Positions 1 through 9,700 of a DNA stretch of 51,347 nucleotides are shown here, one piece after another (within the stretch, counting starts at the first letter, position 1; each line of letters starts with the position of its first letter). Location of the stretch: the NCBI GenBank assembly GCA_934476675.1, contig CAKSOE010000021.1:1-51347 (forward strand), read 5' to 3'. The translations under genes were made by a program, and so were the position numbers. Source of the stretch: an uncultured Clostridia bacterium. GTDB lineage: Bacteria > Bacillota > Clostridia > UBA1381. The notes below the pieces were generated by a model. That model was given only the letters and a program-made list of their open reading frames with translations, did not search any database and had not been told where the DNA came from.

Positions 1-1
1 T

Positions 2-75
2 GCGGGTGTAGTTCAATGGTAGAATCCCAGCCTTCCAAGCTGGTCGTGTGGGTTCGATTCCCATCACCCGCTCCA
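2..75 (+). tRNA. tRNA-Gly (anticodon TCC)
   Basis: The acceptor stem GCGGGTG pairs with CACCCGC at 65-71, followed by an encoded CCA. The anticodon stem CCAGC/GCTGG encloses the loop CTTCCAA, which gives anticodon TCC. The T arm has the usual GTTCGATTC. It is the first of five host tRNA genes in tandem. Confidence 0.96.
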
Positions 76-118
76 TTTTTTGTCTGGCACGTCTTAGGGC
101 AAGCCAAGCAAAAGCAAT

Positions 119-195
119 GCGACTGTAGCTCAGTCGGATAGAGCAACTGCCTTCTAAGCAGTGGGCCAGGGGTTCGAATCCCTTCAGTCGCGCCA
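119..195 (+). tRNA. tRNA-Arg (anticodon TCT)
   Basis: The acceptor stem GCGACTG pairs with CAGTCGC at 185-191; discriminator G and CCA follow. The anticodon stem ACTGC/GCAGT encloses CTTCTAA, which reads anticodon TCT for AGA codons. The T loop TTCGAAT is standard. The 101-bp gap that follows before tRNA-His shows no gene. Confidence 0.95.
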
Positions 196-296
196 AGTCC
201 TTATGGACTAAACTTAATAAGGTGGGAACGAACTGTTTACACCGGAATGGAAAATGAAATGGCGGGAGCAGTCCGAAAGGATGCCCTAATTAATAT

Positions 297-374
297 GGTG
301 GATATAGTTCAGTTGGTTAGAGCGTCAGTTTGTGGCACTGAATGTCGTGGGTTCGAGTCCCACTATCCACCCCA
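297..374 (+). tRNA. tRNA-His (anticodon GTG)
   Basis: The acceptor stem GTGGATA pairs with TATCCAC at 364-370. An extra 5' G at 297 can face discriminator C371, the G-1 signature of tRNA-His. The anticodon loop TTGTGGC gives GTG, and CCA is encoded. Confidence 0.95.
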
Positions 375-393
375 TTGAGTTTTTAAAAAATTT

Positions 394-470
394 GGGGATA
401 TAGCCAAGTTGGTAAGGCACCAGATTTTGATTCTGGCATTTCGTAGGTTCGAGTCCTGCTATCCCTGCCA
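394..470 (+). tRNA. tRNA-Gln (anticodon TTG)
   Basis: The acceptor stem GGGGATA pairs with TATCCCT (first pair G-U, typical of a weak first pair in tRNA-Gln). The anticodon stem CCAGA/TCTGG encloses TTTTGAT, anticodon TTG. CCA is encoded at 468-470, directly abutting the next tRNA. Confidence 0.93.
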
Positions 471-546
471 GGGCCATTAGCTCAGTTGGCAGAGCACTTG
501 ACTTTTAATCAAGTTGTCCGGGGTTCGAATCTCCGATGGCTCACCA
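471..546 (+). tRNA. tRNA-Lys (anticodon TTT), phage integration target
   Basis: The acceptor GGGCCAT pairs with ATGGCTC at 536-542; CCA is encoded at 544-546. The anticodon stem CTTGA/TCAAG encloses CTTTTAA, anticodon TTT. From position 500 onwards (anticodon stem to the 3' end) the sequence is the same as at 51167 onwards, so the 3' half of this gene lies in the attachment core. The tRNA stays intact because the phage carries an equivalent 3' half. Confidence 0.95.
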
Positions 547-583
547 TGAAACACCGCACGAACACTACGTTTGGGCGGTGTTT
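500..583 (+). repeat. attL: Left attachment site (84-bp direct repeat)
   Basis: This segment matches 51167-51250 over 84 bp with a single difference (C559 versus T51226). It covers the 3' half of tRNA-Lys and the hairpin downstream. Together with the integrase near the other copy this marks the left end of the prophage. The exact crossover point inside the repeat cannot be told from sequence. Confidence 0.93.
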
Positions 584-590
584 TTGTTTT
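549..590 (+). terminator. Rho-independent terminator of the tRNA cluster
   Basis: AAACACCGC at 549-557 pairs with GCGGTGTTT at 575-583, and a T-rich run follows (TTTTTGTTTTTG). The hairpin also lies inside the attachment repeat, so integration preserves the terminator as well as the tRNA. Confidence 0.85.
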
Positions 591-615
591 TGTAAAAATC
601 CTAAAATTTTGCTTC

Positions 616-655
616 TGACTATATTTTGACTATCAGAGCAAAAATTTTTGACTAT
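616..655. repeat. Integrase arm-type sites, left end (TGACTAT x3)
   Basis: TGACTAT occurs at 616-622, 627-633 and 649-655, within 75 bp of the left attachment repeat. The same motif in a similar layout (TGACTATATTT followed by TGACTATCAGA) recurs at 51028-51054 beside the right end. Short direct repeats flanking the core on both sides are the normal arm-binding sites of lambda/Tn916-type integrases. Function is inferred from position. Confidence 0.7.
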
Positions 656-720
656 ATTTTTGCCATTAAAAATGCCTGTCGGAACGATGAATAAAAGATG
701 AATATATTGCATAATAAACC

Positions 721-746
721 GAGGGTGTAATTTGTGTTACACCCTC
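721..746 (-). terminator. Terminator of the late operon
   Basis: GAGGGTGTAA at 721-730 pairs perfectly with TTACACCCTC at 737-746 around a 6-nt loop, 11 bp past the stop codon of the giant late gene. On the minus strand a short T-rich tract (GGTTTATT) follows. It probably stops late transcription before it runs into the attachment site and host tRNAs. Confidence 0.75.
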
Positions 747-756
747 AGCGTATCAT

Positions 757-3700
757 TTACTTTTTTGTGGCAGCAGGTTTTTTATATTTTTTAGGATAAT
801 ACTTTTTAATTATTTCCTCTTTGGCATAATCCCCTGCATCTTTATATAAATTCGATATAGCTTTGACTTTTTCCTCGTTAGTCATATCCTTATACTCAAC
901 GTTGACGTTGCGGTTGTTTCTGCGGATTTTAACAGAGTTTTTACCGTTTATCAAATTTTTAATAAGTTCAAAACTTTTCTTGCCTTTTAGCCGCGAAAAA
1001 TCAGTATATTCATGTACATTAAGATTATAATCTTCTTTTTCATACGTGATTTTTTTACTAACCTTGACAGGAAGTACGTCCGCTTCGCCCGTACTTTTGT
1101 ATAATCGTTCGAGTTCTTTATCCACCGCTGTATATTCTTCTTCCGAGTAATATCCCGGTGAAACAAGATTTTCAACCACACGTTCTGGAAGCTGCCCGTA
1201 ACCTTCCTCACGTCCCCAGCTATCAATTTTAGGTTCAAGCAATCGACTGACAAAGGGCGTTTTTGCCATTGCGCCGCCTATAAATCTTTGCAATGAAGCC
1301 GGAAACGAGCTATCTTTATATGTATAGTATGCATTGCGCCTTGTTCCGTCCGTAATTCGTGCTATTTGCCCTGCAAGTGTCGGAAGCGCTTGGGTAATAT
1401 AGCTTGTGGTCAATTCTTCCACAAAGGCTTGTACAGTATTCGTGCCGTTATATTGTACAGATTCGATTGCATTACTTATACCTTGCAAGCATGAGAGTTC
1501 AAGCATCGGTTCTGTAATTTTTCCTAATGCGTCAACACACTTTGCAAAATTCCACCCCTCGCCTTGAATTGCATTGTATAATTCAACACCTACAAAGAAT
1601 GGCAGAGAATCGGGAGCCGCCCAATCTATTGTATACGATTTGCCGCCGATATTCAGTGAATAACTCTGTTTGCCTATCAAAGTATCAAATTTGCGTTTTT
1701 TGTCTTTTTCGTCCCCTGCTCCGGTTGCTATACCTTTGTTAGCAAGAGCAAATCCAATTATAGTTAACGCAGTTCCTGTCAACCCTTTTGCAAGCTTATT
1801 AACAGCTTCGGCAGCGGTAACGTTTCCTTTTTTTACGGAATAAACAGTGTCATATATACCGCTTAAAAGTCCGGCGGGCGAATATTCAACGCCACGCCTT
1901 ACAATATTCAAAGGCGTTTTCTTAAACGGCATAAGAGCTTCTACGCCGTAGCCTAAGCCTCTTAATACTTTGCTGTCGTTGTTTTGTAGGCTTTTTTGAC
2001 CGTGAGATAACCATTCGGCTACTGCGTTATCATCTCTGTATGTTGCTTCTTGCGCTTCTCTGAACGCAATAGCTCGCGCCGTTTCAAGGTTGCGTTGCCC
2101 TTTTTCGGTGGAAATGTCAAAATCTTTCTCAGTGAGGTTTCGTGCTGTCATAAATTTTGCAAATGCGTCAATATAATGCCTTTTTAAGGCGAACATATCT
2201 TCCCATTCGAGTAAATCGCCGTTCTTTTTTCGAAAAAATTCAAACAATTTTGTTTTGAATATAGGTCGTTTGCTTTGAATGTCATCGGTAATCGCATACT
2301 TTGCATTAACCCCTTGTAATTCTTTTTGGATAATTTCAAAATCCTTTGCGGCGTATTCTTTGCTTTCTTTCGTTTTATATAATGAGGTCGTGCGTTGGTC
2401 GACAGGTAAAACAGCGTGTTCAATTGCGGCTGCAAGATATGATTTCATTCTTACAACAGGATAAAACACAGCGTTTCCTGTTATATTACGAATATGGGTT
2501 CGTGGATTTCCGAGCATGGATAAATAACGCCATGCGTTCCATTTTTCGAGTTTTGTAACCGGAATTTGGTCGGCTATATCCTGGCATAGTTCATCATATG
2601 CCGTATCGCGCGCTTCTTTGCTTTCAGCTTCGAGGAATTTCTTTGCCAGCGTGGGATTAAGCGTGACTTTTTCAAAATCATTATTATTAATTTTGTCATA
2701 TTTAATGATTTCTTTCTTATAATTCCTTGCCAAAAAATCAATAAATGCTACATCGTCAGCCGAAAAATTATTACTGTCTAAACCGAGTAAAGCTTTTTGC
2801 GCTGCGCCTATATTATTATTGTTGAACATATGTATAAGCGAATTTCTTTGAGCTCCGTTAATGAAATTTTTAGCTTTATCACTTCGTATTTTTGACAGCT
2901 TATTTATTTGGTTGAAAAAGCTGTTTGTTTTTCCGGAGCTTTTCACGCCTTTTTTATCCATTTCGTTATTTATGTTTTGAACAGCACGTTCAATATAATA
3001 CAGCTGCCCGTCTGCATTAAGCATTTTAAGCATCTTCGCCGCCTGTACGTTTTGAGCGGAACGCGTTTCTTCGGCACATAAATCAATGGATATTTTAATT
3101 GCATTTTCAACATCTTTGTTATTTATACATTGGTTGTAAAGCTGCTGACCTAAGGCTATATCGTTTTTGGTAAGCTGATGTTCGGATTGTATAAGTGCAT
3201 TCCATTTATCCAACGCTCCTTTAAAACCTTTTACATTAATTTCGTGTACAGCATACTGCATTGCGCCTTTGTTGGTTATCGGTATATGCGACATTTTTCC
3301 GTCGAGTATACTCTTTTCCAACTCGCTGACAGCACTGTCGGGAGTAGCTCCGGCTTCTGCTATCGTTCGGGCAAATTTGCTTAAATATTGTTTTTCAGAG
3401 GTTCGTTTCGGGAATTGAATATCTCTTACGGCTTTTTCCCCTTTTTCGATAGAACCGTATTCGTCAATTAAATCTGTAAGAGTTTTTCCGTTCACACCGC
3501 TTTTTATAGAATTTTTTTCTCCGTTTTGCATATCATAACTATTGACAATATCATTATTATGTGATATATTGTTTATAGAAGAGCCAACGGCATTTATGGA
3601 ATGTACCGATTTATTTTCATCGGAGTTCCACGCCAAAGGCTCTATTTCTATGTCTACAACATTTTTGCTGATTGTATGTCCATAGTATTTATCACCCATG

Positions 3701-6700
3701 TCGGTATTTCTAACTCGTATGTGTGCGGCATATTCGTTTCCGTCAACGGCTATCGTATTATAATAATACTCATATCCGTTAATCCCCTGTTTCCCTTTTT
3801 TATTTTCAGCTTCTCCGACTTTTACAGCACTTTCGATAAGCTGCGGAATTTTAAATCCAGTTGCATATTTTTCTTTTGTGATATTTCCACTTAAAAATTT
3901 GTCTATGCCCGTTCTTGATATACCTATTTCTTTTTTGGTATGTTTGTTAATAACGCTTTGAGGAAAATTCTCTCGTGCAAATTCCACAAACTCTTTACGT
4001 GCCTCATTAAGATTGTCAAAATCAGCTGTAATATCCTTTGTGTTTACTGAAAGGTCATTTTCTTTTAATGAATATTTCTCATTAGCATTGTTTTTACCGC
4101 TCGGTGTTTCTGTACCTTTATCAATAACAACAAGCCTTGTGTTTACACCTGTGCTTCGCTCACTGTTTTTAAAAGAATTTTCGGGAAGTTTTTCACTCAC
4201 ACCGCCGACATCTTCAAGCCATGTGCGGAAAGCTTCGGCTTTCTTTGCGGAGTTAAAGAATGGGCTTTCGCTCATAATTGCAACAAGTCTGCCGCCTGGG
4301 TTCAACATATCATATGCGTGTTTTACATGGTCTATATCCTGCAACTTCTCAAACGGTGGGTTCATTATGATTTTATCATATTTCTTATTTGTTGCAAGAA
4401 AATCATTGCCTACAACATTATGCCCTTTTTCTTTTAAAAGCTCCGCCAGACTGCCATTAATTTCGGCTACTTCCAAAGCATTATCGGGGTATCGGGTTCT
4501 TATTTCATCTGCAATATTGCCTTTTCCGGCAGACGGTTCAAGAACGATTTCACCTTTTTTAATATCTGCTTCATCGAGCATTTTTTCAACAATGTTTTTC
4601 GGTGTCGGAAAAAATCCGTCAATTTTGGAATTTGCAAGCTCAATTTCTTTTTGTTTTATAGCCTTTTTTTGTTCTGCTTCTGTGTCTACGCCTGGGATGT
4701 TTTCAACAAATTCACGCAGATATGCACGCAATTCCGCATTATTTTCGATTCCCATGCGCTTTAATCTGTTCAACTCGCTTACACCGTCATTCCAGTAATC
4801 ATCGCGTATAGTATCAAGGTTTTTCACAACTTTGCTTATATCTTCAAACAATTGCGGAGTGATGTGTACATAATCGTCCTTCGCACCTTTTACGGCTTTT
4901 TCAAGGCGCGAATGTATCATTTTATATCCTGCTTTACCGTCAGCAGTTTTTGCATATTCCTCCACTATGCCGGAATATACGGTATCAAGTGGAAGTTTAG
5001 CGTGCTTTATATCATCATTGCTGTAAGGCTTTTCTTGTTCTTGCAGACGTTCGGAATATGTAATGCCGTCAATAGCCTTTATACGGTTATTTTGCGCAAG
5101 AATGAGCATATGAAATAAAGTGCCAACCTGTGCTTTGCTGTCAATGTCGGTAAGCAGCTTGATGTTTCCGCTTTCGATTCCGTCAGCAATGTTTCTTATG
5201 GTAGCTTGTGTTCTTTGCAGTTTTTCGCCCTTATCCGTTGCGCTTGCCGCTTCCCTTGCGCGTTTTGCGGTGTTTGTAAGCCTGTCTTTAAAACACTCAT
5301 CAATACTCTTTTGCATATTATCTGCAATTGTGCGTAGTTTTTCGGAACTTGAACCTTGAACGGTGGGAATCTCCGGCTCGCTTTCCACTATCGGATTTTT
5401 CTTAAAATTCCAACCGCCGTTACCTTTCCAGTAAAAACCGCCCAAAGACTTCATTGAACTGTTAATATTTTTCCATTCGTCCGTTGCAAGTCTTTCCTTT
5501 GGTTTAACAACCCATATTTTTTCGCCTGTTTTACTGTGTGTCGATTCCTCAATGGTGAAATTATCATTATTTTTAAGGAAATCATCAGCGACAGTGGTTT
5601 TACTGTTTGATGCGCTTGCTCTGTCGGCGGTTCTGCGCTCTTTTCTTGTTACGGCATATAATCTTTCGAAATCGGAATTTTCACTCTCTGAAAGACCGAC
5701 AGTGCGCTTTTTACGTAAATAGTCATCAAGCGTCTGTGGATTTTCTATGCCTTTTTTTCTTTCCTCTCTTTCTGCGACACGTTTTTTATATTCTTCGGAA
5801 TATTTTTCCGTAAGAGCTTTCAAACGCTCCTCTGTAAGAGAATTAAGCTCCGTATTAACAAGGTCTTTTGTCTGTTCTGTAAAACTTTTGCCGTCAAACA
5901 TCGTCATTGACATGGTATTTTTGCCGCTTATGGTGTAATACGCTCTTGAAAGCATATCATTATATATAGCATTTACCATATCGGCTTTTTTACTGTAACT
6001 TCCTCTATCTACAATATTCATTTTTTGCTTTAATTCCGCATTTGTAAGCTTTGATAATTCAGCTTTAATATCCGCTTCATTATTGCATATGGAATTTACG
6101 GCAGATTTTACATCTTCAAGGCTTGTTTTTTCACCGCGCGAAAGCATTTTCAATATGTTTTCGGGTGAAACATCTGATTTTTTTTCCGATTTTTGCATAG
6201 AATTATTGTTGACAATAGATTTATTTTGTGATAAACTATTATCAACAGCAGACTTATCCACTGTATCTACGCTTAATTGCGGTGCAGTCATGAAAGATGA
6301 GTCTGCTTTTATAATTTCGGCTTCATGCAAATAGAATTTGCTATTATGCTTTTGTTTCGGATATGATTTTATTACAACTCCGACAACAGCTTTTTCACCA
6401 TTAATAACTCCATTAGCAGCTATAACATATCGGTCTATACCATTATTGTATTGCTCAATGTGTTCAATGATATTTCCTTTTTCAATAATGCTTTTTATTC
6501 CTTTTGCAGCTGCAAGTTTTTCTTTGCCGAAACCATGTAAAACAGTACTTTTTGCTCCGGATTTGGATAGCTCAACCGTACCGATTTGAGGATTGTGCGC
6601 GACATTACCTTGCTCATTAAAGATATTTAATATGTAGTCGGATTTTGTTTTGAATTTATCTATATTGTCATCCGTGCTTACATCAAATACAGATTTATCA

Positions 6701-9700
6701 GATATTTTATCACGATTGTCATTAATGAGTTTAATTATTGCTTTACTTTCTCCTTTTACATTTTTTTTGCTTTCTGTTGTCGCATTGTCTCCCGTTTTCT
6801 GTATAGAATTATTGTTGACAATAGATTTGTTTTGTGATAAACTATTATCAACAGAGGGCTTATCGTTAATAGTTGCCAGATAATTATACAGCTGGGGATT
6901 CACTTGCGATAAGTCCTTTTTTTCATTTAAAGTTGTGTTATCTCCCTCAATCATCTTTTTTTCGGCAATATAGTTTTCAGGGGCAGGATTTTTTGTACCG
7001 TCAACCTCAGTATTATTTTGTACATCGGGTGACGATTTTTTAACATCCGCCGCCATTTCAAAGTTCCCACCGACTGAATTTCTTTCGGTTTCGGCAATCA
7101 TGGCAGAAAGTGCGTCGGCAGCTTTTTGCATTCTGTCAATATCGGTACTCTTATACCCTTTACCGAAAAACGATTTTATTTTATCAATAACAGCAACGAT
7201 AGCATCGTGCAGATTCTGCAAAACAGATTTTCTCTCTGTCATGTTAAGATTTTCAGCTTTGTTTATAAAATCATTTATTGCCGTTTCATCGGTAAACAAG
7301 TTCTTTGTATAATCTGCAACTATTTCTTGTATTGCTTCGGAATGGCTTAAATTAATCCCCATATCACTATATTTTTTGACAATTTCATCAGCGACGGCAT
7401 TTATATTCTTTTCTTTGTTGAATGTATAAATGTCAATTATGGCTTGTCTGTATAGTTCGTAAGATTCCGGTGCAGTATTTTCAAAATGGTGCGTTATTTC
7501 GTGGGAAAGGACAGCAAGCGGTTTATTTTCCGCATCTTCCGCAATATATATTTTACCGTTTTTGTATACACCGTTTGCTATGCCGCCTTGAATCGAGGGA
7601 ACAATTTCAATATTGACATTACAAGCTTGGGATAATTGATTAATTGCACGTTGTTCCGATTCGGTTATATGAATACCGTTTGAACTTGATGTGCTATCTT
7701 CTGGTATCTGCGCAGAATTATTATTAACAGTACTGCTTTTTGACTTATTTTCTGCCGCATTATTAACCTCTGTGGAAACATGAGGTTTAAGCGAAACATA
7801 CGAATTTCCGTTGTACTCATGCGCAGATATATCATAACCTTTTTCATTCGACAGCTTTACCAAATCGGTATCGGTTAATTTAACAGACGGTATTTGTACG
7901 CCGTATGAGTAAGATACATTTTCGGTTTTAAGACCGTTTTCTTGGGCGAACTTAACCGCGTCGTTACCATACATTTCGTAAAAATCACCAACCTTGCGGA
8001 ATGATAGAGTTCCGACAGTATTTAGGGGAGCTGACGTGCTTTTAACGGTGTTTTCCTGTTCATCATTTACAACTGCGTTTTCGGGCGTAGGATAAAAGTC
8101 TTGTTCATCGTTTAATGTATTCTGCTCCGGCTGCCTTGACATACGTCTTGCATATGGTTGTGGTTCGTCAGTTTGTTCAACCGATTGTGCAACAGGTTCA
8201 TTGTTTGAATTGGATTGCACATTTCTTCCGCCGGAACGTCTCGCATATGGTTGTGGTTCAGCAGCACCGACATTACTGTTTTCATCAGAAACCTCATCAT
8301 TATTATTGCTTTTTACCGAATTTACTGTTGAAAAATTACCGTTATTTATTATCTCCGACATCTGTTCCGAAAGTGCGGCATTATCGGAGTATATTTTATT
8401 GCGGATTAAATATTCCGATTGCAGCGAACTTTTTAACAGTTTTTCAAATGTATTAACGGTTTGCGAATAAAATCTGTTATCTTTCAACTCATCGGGAATG
8501 GTGTTGTTTATAACGCTGTCGGTCAATGCAGACGGTATATCATCTGTAATTTTCGATATTTCGTTATAAGCCATTGAATTATTGTCAGCAATTGCGTCGA
8601 CAAAGATTTTTGCATAATCCAATATATGGTCTCTGTCAATCACATTATCGGGAGAGGACAGAAATTTGACGTTTGCATCGAATATGTCTGCATATGGCGT
8701 TGCATATGTTACGCTGTTAAATTGTGAGCTTATATTTTTTGATAGATTTGATAATCCGTTTAAAGCTTGTTTCGGCTCTGCTTTGGCATTTTGCGAAACA
8801 TTTCCGAAAAAACGGCGCAAATATCCGTCAGTAATATTATTTGTTGCATTTTCAATAGCTTTACTGTCGTTATTTATCACTCGTTTATCTGTGAGAAGTT
8901 TGCCGAAAGTGTCTATCGTTTGTGCGTAGTAGGTATTGATTTCGTCAAGTGTAGCTTTGCTCCATGTAGGCGGTTTAGGCATAGAAATATCGTCAACGCC
9001 TGCTTTCTCTGTGATATTATTCATTTGTTCGGTCATACGTGCGGTTTGCTTGCTTATAATGTCGGCATGAGCTTTTATGGTTTTGGTGTCGGTATTTGCA
9101 ATATTGCTTAATACTCCGGCAGAACCCATAACAGCACCGCCTACAAATCCGCCCAAAAAGCTGTCACGTGAAGCGTTTAAATCCAAAATCCCCTCATTTC
9201 CGACTATTTTTCTTTGCTTTATATTTCCGTCATCGTCCACATATCCGACTTTTGAAAAATAATCGCCCATGCGTTCAAAGACAGTGGCGTAAACTTCTTC
9301 CATGCCCTCACTGACATTTGAAGAAAGATATTTTTTCAGTATATTTGCAGTATTCCTTTTTGCCGATACCGACATATCACCCGTAAGAATTTTGTTTCCG
9401 GCTATAAATAAGCTCTCATCAGTACCGTCATATCCCATTTTTTCGGTAACTGTATTTACATATCCCGTAAATAATGCGTTATTCTTGGACGTTTCCTTAC
9501 TATATCCCATACGGCGCAGCTCATTGTATTTTTCCTGCCCCGATGTTATACCCATAAGCGCTGTGGTAGGATTATCAAGAGGATTAAGAAATTTAACAGC
9601 TTTTCCAACAGAAACTTTATTCAGCATTCCGATACCTTTATTTATTGCAGAGCTTATTTTACCGTCCGCCGCAACTTTCGCTATTTTCGGGGTAGCATTC

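Noticed and set aside
196..296. Gene between tRNA-Arg and tRNA-His
   Set aside because: The 101-bp interval has no frame with a ribosome site and no tRNA-like fold; it looks like spacer.
4013..4798. Long plus-strand open frame (261 codons) inside the giant gene
   Set aside because: It is antisense to the methyltransferase region of a clearly real protein, has no ribosome site and reads as low-complexity Phe/Ser/Leu typical of a mirror frame.
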